A DNA stretch of 64,000 bases, from the NCBI GenBank assembly GCA_023014485.1, contig JAJOZX010003212.1:459501-523500 (forward strand), written 5' to 3'. This stretch comes from Bathynomus jamesi. Taxonomy: Eukaryota; Arthropoda; Malacostraca; Isopoda; Cirolanidae. A program made the position numbers and the translations under genes. The notes under the pieces are model-generated. The model searched no databases and was not told the DNA's origin. It saw only the letters and a list, made by a program, of their open reading frames with translations. Shown one piece after another: positions 22,121-32,860 of the stretch (within the stretch, counting starts at the first letter, position 1; each line of letters opens with the position of its first letter).

Positions 22121-23101
22121 TTACCAAAGATTTAATGTTTTACACTTCTTATCTAAATCTGTTTTAAAGGAATTCAACATAACAGGATCGAGTTGAAAAA
22201 GACCTTTGCTTATGTTGAAGTTGTTTGAAAGTTGGATAATGGCAGACTCAAGAATATTTCTATTAACAATGTTGCTTGAATGGAATAAAACTGAAGCATT
22301 ATTCCAATCAATACAGTGGGTTAACTCTGACAAATGGACAAAAAGGGCACTGGACAACTGTCCTGTTCTAACGGAATATTGATGCTGTTTTATACGTGTG
22401 TGCAAATCCTTTCCCGTCTGACCTATGTAAAAGGAATCACATTGTTTACAACCAATTTATAGATAATGCCTGAATTATTGGTAGGGCTATTTTTTACTAT
22501 GATATTTTTCACAATATTGTTATATGAAAATACTACATTAATATCCAAAAGTTTAAGTACATTAGCAATGCCTAAAAAGCCCGGGAAAAATGGAAGTACT
22601 AAAATATTTTTTGACAAAGTACGAGTGTTAATATTGACACGATAGAAAGTTCGTTTTGCCTTGTTGAGACAAGATTCCATAAACGCAGATGGATAACACA
22701 AATCACTTCCAATACCGTTGATTTTTTCCAATTCGGCATCGATGTATTCCGGACTGGCGATCCTAAGGGCGCGGAGAAACATTGATGAAAATATGGCCTT
22801 CTTAGTGGGGGTATCATGTCCCGAGTAAAAGTGTACGTAGGACAAATTGTTTGTCGTTTTCCGATAGATACTAAACTTAAAACCTGGGCTTTCCCTATGT
22901 ACACGCAAATCCAAAAATGGGATTGAATTGTCTTGCTCAACTTCTAAAGAAACTTAATGGAGGGGACTTGATCATTTAACTGAAGGAGGAAGCTATCCAG
23001 GTCACGATTCATGGGCCAGATACACAAAATATCGTCGACGTACCGCAACCAAGGGATGCCAACCCCCAGGATTCTCGGAATATAGGTAATTTCGAAAAAC
23101 T
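22121..23101 (-). pseudogene. PLE reverse transcriptase (C-terminal) plus GIY-YIG endonuclease
   Basis: Read right to left: the RT palm with LRYVDD (catalytic pair at 23031-23042), then LRVHRESPGFKFSIYRKTT, the thumb/linker, CYPSAFMESCLNKAKRTFY, NIIVKNSPTN and a GIY-YIG domain ending at about 22121 (HTRIKQHQYSVRTGQLSSAL). Frameshifts lie near 22410-22450 and 22920-22980, so the ORF is broken. PLEs combine a telomerase-like RT with a C-terminal GIY-YIG nuclease, which fits this order. The N-terminal half of the RT is absent. Confidence 0.85.
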
Positions 23102-23573
23102 CCATTTTTCCCGGGCTTTTTAGGCATTGCTAATGTACTTAAACTTTTGGATATTAATGTAGTATTTTCATATAACAATATTGTGAAAAATATCATAGTA
23201 AAAAATAGCCCTACCAATAATTCAGGCATTATCTATAAAATTGGTTGTAAACAATGTGATTCCTTTTACATAGGTCAGACGGGAAAGGATTTGCACACAC
23301 GTATAAAACAGCATCAATATTCCGTTAGAACAGGACAGTTGTCCAGTGCCCTTTTTGTCCATTTGTCAGAGTTAGCCCACTGTATTGATTGGAATAATGC
23401 TTCAGTTTTATTCCATTCAAGCAACATTGTAATAGAAATATTCTTGAGTCTGCCATTATCCAACTTTCAAATAACTTCAACATAAGCAAAGGTCTTTTTC
23501 AACTCGATCCTGTTATGTTGAATTCCTTTAAAACAGATTTAGATAAGAAGTGTAAAACATTAAATCTTTGGTA
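23102..23573 (+). pseudogene. PLE GIY-YIG endonuclease, inverted partner copy
   Basis: It opens mid-domain and reads LLDINVVFSYNNIVKNIIV, then IYKIGCKQCDSFYIGQTGKD (the CxxC and YIG motifs) and HTRIKQHQYSVRTG, ending with a stop near 23571 after one frameshift at about 23425. Here the GIY-YIG core is in one frame, unlike the minus-strand copy. Confidence 0.85.
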
Positions 23574-23951
23574 AACTTGTCTTCTACTTTATTAACTTTT
23601 AATTTGCATTTTATTTTTTTTATATATATCGAAACCTGACCATAGGCAGCAATGTGTTAAAACCCGGACAGAGTTCCAGTATAAATTTGTATTTTTATAA
23701 TCCATTTGATCTTGTGCTAAAAATCGATTAACTTTTAATTTGCATTTTATTTTTTTATATATATCGAAACCTGACCATAGGCAGCATTGTGTTAAAACCC
23801 GGCAGAGTTCCAGTATAAATTTGTATTTTTATAATCCATTTGATCTTGTGCTAAAAATCGATATTTTTCCTTACAAATCTGTACGCCTCACTGGTAATCC
23901 TTTAAGGTTTTAATTTTTAATTTTTTATTATTTTTACTTCTCTGTTTATTG

Positions 23952-23987
<36 letters not shown>

Positions 23988-24013
23988 TGTATTTGTATAT
24001 ATAGATATGTATG

Positions 24014-24046
<33 letters not shown>

Positions 24047-24117
24047 ATGTATGTTATTATTTTTTCTTTTTTTCTTTCTGTAACCTATATATAGGCTTAA
24101 CCTTTTTATGTACTTCA

Positions 24118-24157
24118 GTGTTCCTGAGGATGTCATTAGACGAAAGCGCTTGAGCAC
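24118..24157 (+). ncRNA. Hammerhead ribozyme, type I minimal (PLE family 2)
   Basis: Stem I GTGTTC is at 24118-24123, CTGAGGA at 24124-24130, stem II GTC (24132-24134) and GAC (24139-24141), GAAA at 24142-24145, a two-pair stem III, predicted cleavage after 24151, and GAGCAC at 24152-24157. All conserved core bases are present. It is the mirror of the ribozyme at 21545-21584. Confidence 0.8.
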
Positions 24158-24256
24158 CATTTTGTGTTTCCTTTCCTTCGTGGTTTTATTCATCATAAAT
24201 ATTTTTCACGTGTTACCGTCGTGAAATAATTTTCATATATATATATATATATATAT

Positions 24257-24459
24257 AATCATACAAAACATAGTATTAGCAAAATATTAGAAAAATATAG
24301 TTATATTATCAAATATTAGTACAGGAAAAATATAGTTATGTTAATTATATATGATCATACAAAACATAGTATTAACAAAATATTAGTACAGGAAAATATA
24401 TATTTATATTAATTATATATAATCGTACAAAACATAGTATTAGCAAAATATTACAGGAA

Positions 24460-24487
<28 letters not shown>
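24257..24487. repeat. Tandem repeat at end of Polinton-like copy A, plus (TA)n
   Basis: Three to four degenerate units of about 60-75 bp containing CATACAAAACATAGTATTA and TAGTACAGGAAAA. They lie immediately downstream of gene U3. A comparable array with CAGTACAGGAGAAATAT words lies downstream of U3 in copy C (56735-57083). Confidence 0.6.
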
Positions 24488-24490
<3 letters not shown>

Positions 24491-24492
24491 CT

Positions 24493-24845
24493 TTACGTTC
24501 TACGGTGCAAAACGCTAAATTCAACGGTGATTGATGCTATATCCACATCGGCATTACTCTGCACGATGTGGTAAAACCGTCCAAGCATCACTTCACCGTT
24601 TAACTGATACGGCGGCTTATACTCGATATAAATGGCTTTCATATCGTTCAACACTATTTTTGTACCCACTTTACACTCGGCAGGCAAGTTGTCTTTAAGC
24701 GCAGCTAGAACACATTCAAAAGCACGCACAAAAACGTCATCGTGGGGCGTTACATTGAATACAAGTTTATAATCATGCCTTTCCAATCGGGTTTTTTTCT
24801 TAACGTCCCGAACTTTTCAATCGTGAACTCTTCTTCACTCGACAT
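24493..24845 (-). pseudogene. Polinton-associated unknown protein U3, copy A
   Basis: Homologue of the 114-codon frame at 57084-57428, with shared VGTKIVLNDMKA and an IEY..PY motif. The start ATG at 24845 overlaps the stop of U2 by 11 bp, exactly as in copy C. A frameshift near 24785 separates the first 20 codons from the rest. I recognise no family. Confidence 0.6.
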
Positions 24846-25550
24846 AGCGGCAATTGAAATATTCTTCCAAGTCGTAACGACACCTATCCACTATATAGAG
24901 GTACAGTTCTTCAGGGTGAACAGTGTAGGCGAGCTCAGCCTGTACCTCTCAAGCGTACCAAAGCTCAGGATATTTCGAAGAATCTAAGCCTTTTAAATAT
25001 GCTCCAGAGCTAGTCCGTTCTCCCCCTGTCATTCCTACATTCAACAATCCGTCGAGCAGAGCGATGTAAGCGTATTCAAGCACTGTGCAAAATAAACCAT
25101 GTCTGTAACACGTGCATCTAATATAGGCTTCAGCTTACGGAATCCGACGATCTCAAACATTCTGTCGAGGATGAATCGGTTTCGTGTAGGAACAAGAACG
25201 TCATTATCAGCTGTGTTCTTCCACATCAGTCGTATATCAATACATGGTTGATTGTTATTTACACTCAATGTACAAACAATGGTATATGAGGAGGCGTCAC
25301 TAATCACATCTCTTATTGTATCCACGTCAGTTGGTATTTTATAACGGTCCTCAGCCCACCTCTCAACTACCACGAAGATTTTATGCATCTCCTCAAGATT
25401 TAAATAAATAACGTTGCGTTTGCTCGCAGGCCTACAGATCGTTTCAAGCGCACAGTTAATGGTGCCGGTTTTCCGCCTGAACACACGCAACGACTTCGTC
25501 ACGGAGACGTCGTACGAGGCGTTGAGAATGCTTCTCAAAGGGAGTTCCAT
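24835..25550 (-). pseudogene. Polinton-associated unknown protein U2, copy A
   Basis: Homologue of the frame at 57418-58101: it begins MELPLRSILNASYDVSVTKS, with conserved VFRRKTGTI, DRYKIPTDV, CIDIRLMWKN and RFILDRMFEIVGFRKLKPI. A frameshift near 25041 disrupts the C-terminal 70 codons. Function unknown. Conservation between two copies at the protein level suggests it was once under selection. Confidence 0.65.
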
Positions 25551-25884
25551 CGTATTCGCACAGTTCGAGATGACACGTCCACTCGGCGCAAGCTCTGAGA
25601 AGGCTATGAGCCACAGGAGGCAGGCAGGTAGGCAGGATCGGGTGATCACCCTGATGAAACGTGAATGGGTTTGTTCGAACTCGTATGATCCGTGAGGAGT
25701 GAGTCGCACCATAATCTAATGAAACGTGTGCGGCGCTGACCCAACATGAATCGTTGTATCCCATTATATTGGGCAGGTGTCTTGAGAAATTTTCCGGTAC
25801 AAGAATTAATTTCGGTTTTAATGTTTTATCACTCCACTTCCCCGAATACGCACCAGACAGTTTCCTCAGGGTAAATTTCACGAG

Positions 25885-26497
25885 CTAAACACATTTTATA
25901 ATGTTATCTCTCCTAAACATCTTCACATTGCGGGGCGCTGTTAGAGAGAAACATATGTTCATATTTATCCTTTTATTTAACAGGCGATACTCATCTCTAA
26001 AATCTGTTAAAAACTCACATAGCCCTTTAGCCACAACCTCACTACAAACCTCATCATGATATATATTAATGTAGTGGTAAAAATACTTAAGATTGTCCAT
26101 GATGACGAGATTCACATTTTCAGTCGTAGGGTATGAGTAATCGACATGGTGTAGCATGATATAATACCGTTATCACACCACTCATCCACAAGACTCACTA
26201 CCCATAACTGTTGTTTACTTCTGAGCGTGCCGCTTCTTCTACCACGCGGTGCACGTGAGCCTTTATAAAGCTTAGTTCTATAACATACTTCAGTACATCG
26301 TCTGTACTGCGAAATCCTACAATCCCCTCGCCAGAATATCCGTAGAGTATTTGAATAGCCTGACCCTTCGCACGATTCAATGCAGCCTTAAAAGAGTCAA
26401 AGGAGGCGGGTAGGGAGTTTTTCAGTATCCACTACATCTACGCACTTGCTGAATACCACTTCATAAATGTTGAACACGCGATATTAAAGGTGGCCAT
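25885..26497 (-). pseudogene. Polinton-associated unknown protein U1, copy A
   Basis: It starts at the ATG at 26497 (MATFNIAC in all three copies) and is broken by frameshifts near 26440 and 26160-26200. The last 90 codons (26157-25885) are open and include HHVDYSYPTTENVNLVIMDN and YFYHYINIYHDEV. No family is recognised. Confidence 0.6.
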
Positions 26498-26756
26498 TTC
26501 CTTCTATGCGAGAGAATACACGTCTGAGCTCAAGGGTATACAGAGGTCAACTGAGTACGGAAGGGTAGAGGTCTGCTCAGGTTGCGGCGTGATTCACGTC
26601 GCCGGTCTTACAGTGGGCGGGGCTTAACTTTTACTGTACATACGCACACACGCAAAGTGAAACGCAAGTTGAAACACGATTTATTTAATAAACGAAATAA
26701 TCAGGATGTACATATATTTACAAATACGTGTAATAAATAAGTTAGCAATAGGCATA
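26498..26756. other. Intergenic spacer between PolB and U1
   Basis: Non-coding in all copies. Short conserved words (ACACGTCTGA, CAGTGGGCGG, GTGAAACGC, TTTAATAAACGA) recur here, at 32520-32860 and at 58901-59232, so this may be a promoter/terminator region for U1 and PolB. That role is inference only. Confidence 0.5.
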
Positions 26757-29700
26757 TCAAAGATTATGGTATCCAAAGGGCACGGTGTCATAGGTACCAG
26801 GCACTTGGTAACGTTTCCTATAGGTGTTACGGCACACCTTTGTACCCCTAAGTTCCTTCACGCCCCCCAGCTTCTGCGCCCGAAAATTGTGGGTGCCTAC
26901 AGTCAGTTGGGGCGGTCGATCACCCTCATCATCTTCCAAGCACACTAACTCCTTCAGCGAATCAAAGTTGACGATCCCCCGATTCGCTTGGTTAAGCGTG
27001 ATGCCCTTAGCCTTCACGATATACTTCGTTTCATTCCCTATCCTGACCCGTACCCCATAGGTCTTTGGACCCGTTGACACAAACGAGTCGGCGTATGCGT
27101 TGTCCCCATACTCATCCTTGATCTCGTCAGTTAGCTCGCCGAGGAACTCCCCAATAGCAGGCATGTATTCACCACTCCTCGCTGTGAATATCACGCTATC
27201 TGTATCGGCATACAATACTCTCCGCCCAAGAGAATGCAATAGGCCCCAAAGTTTGATGCGGGCATAGGCTGTTGTGAAGCTGGCTACAGGAATGTTTGTA
27301 ACCCGTGATGTATCTGTGGCCAATTCAGTATTGTTGTACTTTATTATGTAAGTATTACCTACATTCACAATCTCCATGACTTCTTTATCGGGTGCGTTGG
27401 CGTAATCCCAGACTTCACTATAACTTTGCGCCAAATGAACGTTCCCTTTACCGGTATTCTGCGCAAACTTTCCCCAAAGGCTGTTTAGGCACAATTTTGC
27501 ACTAAAGCGCTTGCCAGGATTCTTTGCAATTTGGGTACGATCAAGTTGTATACCTTCGTGGTCACGGTAACGTTGAATATAGGCAGACTTTTCGTCTTCG
27601 GTATCAACTCCTCGCGGATACCCTGATGCCTCGATCTTATCCTTCAAAAATGCGTTTATATACGGTGTGAAAAGGTTGGGTAGCTTCTAAAACCTCCACA
27701 CCTCATGTATCTTCAGTATTCTATACCCATGGCGTACGGCTAGGGCCAGCTCAGGACTTGTATATACGCCTCTGATCTTACGCTGGTGGGGTGTATGGTC
27801 ACAATCACCGTTATTCTCTTCCGCGCACTTCACGCACAGGGGAAACATGAGCTTGTGGTCGATAACGACGGGTAAGATCGGCATCCATAAATCGTTAGGG
27901 GGGAGCACGTCTACGAAAGAGAGTCCAAAGTAGCGATCATTCAAATTTCTTGAAAACTCGATGGAGGGTAGGCTAGGTCCCACCAGTTTCTCAGGCGCCC
28001 CGGGTACGGGTTGTTCTTCATCACGTAGGGGTATAAAGAACAGAAATCGTAGTAGTGGAGCTTCACACCCTCCGTAGGTGGAAAGTATAGCTTGAAGGGA
28101 TTTGTACGCCCACCGAACAAGCTATCACCGCATTTGAGAGGTTCCAGTACCATTGAACGCTTGATCGTGTTTATTTCCTCACGGTACGCCCCGTCTGTCT
28201 CCATCCGTGCATCATATTCATGCTCCCACAAGACTTTGTGAGTGAACTGGGAGCCTATAAGTTGATCGCGGGTGCGCGTCCACGCAAGACAGTCGGCAGG
28301 AGATCTACCGTGGATATCTCCGGCGATTCCCACTCAAGACGGGGGCATCCATGCCACCAGCAACCGTTAAAGGAGTACACAGTCTTCACACCAGTGACAC
28401 GGTTTTCACTTAGCCCATCAACCCAAAAAACACGACCATTAATCTTAATGGGTACTTCACCCGTGTTGCGGGCGTGCTTTATGTATACACCTGTCTGTTG
28501 CTGTAGGTGTATGAGCCAGTAAATAGCCTTGTGGCCATAACTGCGGGGGTTGTTTCTGTGAATAATGGCTAAGGTGGCTTTAGGCATGAAGTTATTCTTG
28601 AACACCGTAAAACATAATGACGCGATGGTGGTTGCGACTTGCAGCGGATCGCATTTGAAACGGCCTATGTACATCCTTCTAAAGGCCTGGAAACATACTC
28701 TAAGCACGTACATCATTCACGCAATAACGCTCACATTCATCAGCTATATTATAAGGATTACGTTCATTAAAACTGTGTAGTATCGATCAAAGTCTTCACG
28801 TTCATCTGTACTCATACAATCATAGTTAAAGTAATGTTTGGGTGGAGGTAGGCCTACGTAATTTAAAGTTCGCTAGTGAGGAATGTGTAAGGGAAGTATC
28901 CTTTTGAAACTTCAGCTGCTACCCCCATCACCTTGGGTAGCTTTGCTAATTTACAAGGTGTGAATAATAAAGTGTCTTTAAATTGTACATTACCTCTTAT
29001 TTGCATCTGTATTAATTTGTTGCCTCTTTTCAATGGATCACCTGTAAATATCTCAGAGGACTCGTGCTCAAGCAGCTCCTTATAAAGGAACTGCGTGTCA
29101 AACTTTGCCCCGTTATGGGCGAGAATATACACAGTCATTTTTTTGAACTTGTCGGCTAACTTGACAATATAGGACACAAATAGTTTCACAGGACTATCGT
29201 GGACATTCGTTTTAAAAACGTTTGTCCGTTTACCACATTTGGGGCACTCATCACACTCGATCTCCATACACTCATCACAGATAGTTTGGCTCACAAGTAA
29301 ATGTGGAATTACCTCTTTGGTTTCAGCGTTCGTGTATGTTTCTATATCGTAGTATACAGTTATACAAGGTTGTTTTTAGGCTTGGTGTCTTTCATATAAC
29401 ATACATGCTTTACTCCATCCGCCTTATATTCCTCCTGGCATGTAGGACAGTGAATTTCATCACATTTATGCTGAAATTTCCCCAATTATCCATTGTGTGA
29501 AACATACCACATTCACAGATTCTCATTTTCCTGCACGTGTCAATTGATTTATGGAGCTCAAAACAGCTATTATTGAAAAATGTGCGTCTACACACATTAC
29601 AATCCCGCTTCTCAACATCAACTACACGGCTTTCACATTTGGAACTTTTACACTGCTCACATACCATGTGACAATCTTTACAATGTTTCACTATATCATC

Positions 29701-30815
29701 CGCAAACTCGAGACACCCTTACACAAATCATGATGTCGTCCATATTTTCGACTTTTATCATAACTCGCGTAAAGGCACCTTATATTACGGATGGGGAGAT
29801 ATGTTGTACCTGACAGTCCTAAAATAAGTAGGGGTCTTGTACGATCTCTCACATTGCTTTTAAAAACATACACAGTCCCACGACGATCATCCAGTCCAAA
29901 TACAACTATACGAGCATTCATTTCCTGTTCTACCCTCCGCTCTTCAGGACCCATGTTACAGTCAAACTCAAGTTCACAGTCTACAGCTAGTTTACGGGCA
30001 CGCTCCACGACCGTAGGCAGCCAAATTTTTGACCGTGTATTTAGTACAGTAAACATACGAGCTAAGACTACTGCTATAAAGCCGCAACCACGATCGACGT
30101 TTATATGCCGTCTAAAAATAGCCTGAGAATTGAAGTTAAGAGTATAAGGTGTGGCACTATGGCCCGCAACACGGAATACACGGTCAATATTCACCGTGAA
30201 GTTGTCCATATTGAAGCTATACTACTTTGGGAGGCCTGCATTATACGGCCTAATATATACTCTACATCTTCAGCAGCCAAACGTCTGAATGGAACTACTA
30301 CCCAAAAGTCATCTACATCGTTATCATCTGAGCCGAATCCGAAGGACAACCTCGTCCTGACTTCACGCTCGTCGCGGTTCTGAAGGGCAAACTCTACAAC
30401 ACGTTCTACAACGCGGCGTAGGCCGTGTTCAATACCGTTGCTATACATGGTTCTAGGGTAAACCCTGACTCTATACCGATTTCTAGTCAAGGCTGGGGTA
30501 CGGGGTTGCGGTGCGCACCAACTCGAAAGTTATACCATCCTCAACAGAACGGGGTGCAGCTGTGGAGGATGAACAAGGGGGTATATTGGCTGAAGAAGCT
30601 GATGTGGGGGTGGTTGCGTAAGACGTTGAGGGTTGGGGGTCTATTATTGCAGACTCAACAGAACAGGGGGCAACTGTGGAGGATGAACAATGGGGTATAT
30701 TGGCTGAAGAAGCTGATGTGGGGATGGTTGCGTAAGACGTTGAGGGTTGGGGATCTACTAATAATTCGCGATAATGTTCATTGTCATCGATTTCATCTGT
30801 TGTTGTGGCCCACAC
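26757..30815 (-). pseudogene. Protein-primed-type family B DNA polymerase, Polinton-like copy A
   Basis: Read right to left: a Ser/Pro/Thr-rich leader with two PQPSTSYAT repeats (30815-30483), an N-terminal domain (30490-30191 and 30209-29691), a Cys-rich zinc-type region (29691-29410), exonuclease motif I YYDIE just upstream of 29341, HNGAKFD (exo II) in 29294-28863, polymerase motif A DFCSLYP in 28333-27941, and one intact 296-codon frame (27647-26757) with KLCLNSLWGKF (27465-27497) and YADTDS (27195-27212). At least six frame breaks make it a pseudogene. Motifs A-C with LNSLWGKF are typical of Polinton/Maverick polymerases, which replicate by protein priming. Confidence 0.85.
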
Positions 30816-30845
30816 TCGATCATTTTGGTAGTTAGGCCGACGTGT

Positions 30846-30974
30846 TACGTAAACAAAAAATCATCGGAGACAGCTAAGTGCATGAAATCATCCACATCCC
30901 AATCTTCAAGATAATGGGCAAACCACATTCTGTCATCGATGTTAAGTTGTTTTTCTTGGCTTTGGAAGTTCATG
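30846..30974 (-). CDS. Small open frame of unknown meaning
   Basis: 43 codons from an ATG at 30974 to a TAA, acidic and aromatic-rich (contains DDRMWFAHYLEDWDVDDF). It lies upstream of the PolB copy A leader, in the same orientation, where copy C instead has the divergent ATPase. Composition looks protein-like, but the length and lack of a second copy make it uncertain. Confidence 0.25.
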
Positions 30975-31057
30975 CCAAGGCTTTAAACCTTGCCTATGAT
31001 GGTACAGTCGAATGATCTCACCACTAACGATCTTTCCTCAACACTTCGATCTCTCTA

Positions 31058-31830
31058 CAGGGTGTCCCATAAGTCGAGCATCATAAGAGAAATTCATATT
31101 TTTCTATTTCTACAAACCATAATTCATATTTTTCTTATGCTCGGGATGCCAATTTCCCGTCCACCATTCTGTTCATTGACGAGGCTGTTTTTTATGGAAA
31201 TGGTGAAGTAAATCGACAGAACACCCGCTACTGGTCTCAAAACAACCCTCACTGGTATACCTCTTCAAAGGAACAAGGTGCATCTCGGTGTGGTGGTGGT
31301 GGCATTTGGAAGGATCGCATCATAGGCCCCCTCTTTTTCGATGAACATGTCACTGGAGGCACCTACCTACGTATGCTCAAGGAAGAAGCATTTCCCAGTG
31401 TCTTGAACGAAGAAGGAAATTTCCCAACATGGTTCCAGCAAGACGGCGCTCCTGCACATTACAGCACCCAAGTAAGGGAATACCTGTACCAACAATTCCC
31501 TGGTCATTGGATAGGACGTCGAGGGCCTATGGAATGGCCAGCTAGAAGCCCGGATCTCACGCCACTAGATTTTTATCTCTGGGCCACTTGAAGGCGCTGG
31601 TATACGCAGAGAAAATTAGGAGTGTTGAACATTTGCGGCAGCGCATTATTGGGGCATGTAACACCATTACTCCTGACATCATTCACCGTGTGCTTGCTGA
31701 CTGCGTATCACGTCTGAATTTGTGTATTGAAAACAATGGTGGACATATTGAGCACGTTCTGTAAATAAAAGCTTTTGTTTTGCCTTTTTTTATTATTTTT
31801 CCTATGATGCCGGACTTATGGGACACCCTG
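31058..31830 (+). mobile_element. Tc1/mariner-superfamily element, 5'-deleted
   Basis: The ends CAGGGTGTCCCATAAGTCGA and (inward) CAGGGTGTCCCATAAGTCCG are flanked by TA. The internal sequence equals the catalytic part of the element at 44236-45445, but the helix-turn-helix region is deleted right after a sub-terminal repeat. The remaining transposase has DGAPAHYSTQVREY and WPARSPDLTPLDFYL with frameshifts near 31200, 31300 and 31585. Length is 773 bp against 1210 bp for the full relative. Confidence 0.9.
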
Positions 31831-31832
31831 TA

Positions 31833-32126
31833 GAAAGTTTAGCACAGCTGTTTTTCCGCTTACGCGTACCGCTTTCGATGATGTCCTTTGTTTCCTGAGA
31901 GAGTGGCAAATTTGGGCGCCCAGATTTGGTTGTATCCATTTCATATTCATCCAAAGTTTTATTCCAATTTCTTTTGACGAAGTCCTCACTCCTTCGCAAC
32001 TTTTTGGCAACCTATGAACGTGTTATAAAGGTGGCTCCAGTATCACGAGCTTCCCGAAATGTTATTGCTCGTATGCGATCTATCACACGTTGCCTCTCCG
32101 AATCACCAATTAATTGAGAAGCCATT
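31833..32126 (-). pseudogene. Transposase N-terminus fragment, different family
   Basis: The minus strand starts MASQLIGDSERQRVIDRIRA (ATG at about 32126), then a stop/frameshift near 32015, and RSEDFVKRNWNKTLDEYEM with a GRPNLPLS hinge. This looks like the paired helix-turn-helix DNA-binding region of an IS630/Tc1-type transposase, but differs from all other copies in the window. It ends at the TA next to the mariner at 31058-31830. Confidence 0.5.
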
Positions 32127-32249
32127 ATATTATCACTTAATCAGCTAGAGTAATTTTAATACCTGCAATAAATAAAGAATTTTATATATTTTTATAATCA
32201 CTAAAAACTATTTCGATATAAGTAAACATGTAAGCTGCAAATGGGGGGG

Positions 32250-32519
32250 CTAAGGTTTTTTGGAACCCCTTATGTAAACTTTCATAAAGTTTAGTCCTAC
32301 GACATAGTTCAATACATCGCTTGTACCACGAAATCCTGCAATACTCTCGCCAGAATAGCCGTAGAGTATTTGTACCTCTTGTTCCTTCGCACGATTCAAT
32401 GTAACCTTAAAAGTATCAAAGGAGGGTGGAATAGGGAGCCATTCAGCATCCACCATATCTTCACATTTTGCTGAATACCACTTCATAAACGTTGAACACG
32501 CAATATTAAAGGTAGCCAT
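32250..32519 (-). pseudogene. Polinton-associated unknown protein U1, copy B (truncated)
   Basis: It begins MATFNIACSTFMKWYSAKCE at 32519 and stays open for about 80 codons with VQILYGYSGESIAGFRGT, then loses similarity to copies A and C after GLNFMKVYI. The rest of U1 and all of U2/U3 are absent from this copy. This is the cleanest version of the U1 N-terminus in the window. Confidence 0.6.
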
Positions 32520-32860
32520 TACTATTTTTCGTCTACGTGGGAAAATACACGTCTGACATCCAAGGCTTGCAGCGGTCAACTGAAAACGCAGGGAAGAGAT
32601 ATGCCCAGGTAGTAGCAGGAGTCACGTGATCGATCAAACAGGGGGCGGAGTTTAGAACTTTCTCCTGTACATACGTTGGGCGGAGCTTAGAATTTTCACT
32701 GTAAACACACACACACACACACACACAAAGGAGAAAGTGAAACGCTGATAGAAGCACGACTTATTTAATAAACGAAATATTCAAGGTATATATATACACA
32801 AATACGTGTAATAAATAAACATATCGTTAACAGTAAACATATATAACAATCAAAGATTAT
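32520..32860. other. Intergenic spacer of copy B, with (AC)n
   Basis: Equivalent to the spacers at 26498-26756 and 58901-59232. It includes (AC)n at about 32706-32727. Confidence 0.5.

Larger units (their letters stand above)
21507..24196. mobile_element. Penelope-like element, inverted head-to-head copies
   Basis: 21507-23101 (minus) and 23102-24196 (plus) are oppositely oriented copies of one PLE meeting at 23101/23102. The plus copy begins abruptly within the coding region and the minus copy extends further upstream into the reverse transcriptase. Both contain the GIY-YIG domain, a tandemly duplicated 3' UTR block of about 130 bp with a CGAAACCTGACCATAGGCAG motif, a TACA-type simple repeat and an end segment with a hammerhead ribozyme. 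Inverted 5'-truncated partner copies are a known feature of PLE insertions. Confidence 0.85.

Noticed and set aside
25456..25881. 141-codon minus-strand frame between U1 and U2 in copy A
   Set aside because: The equivalent interval in copy C is shorter and not open in the same frame; the right part overlaps U2 in another frame.
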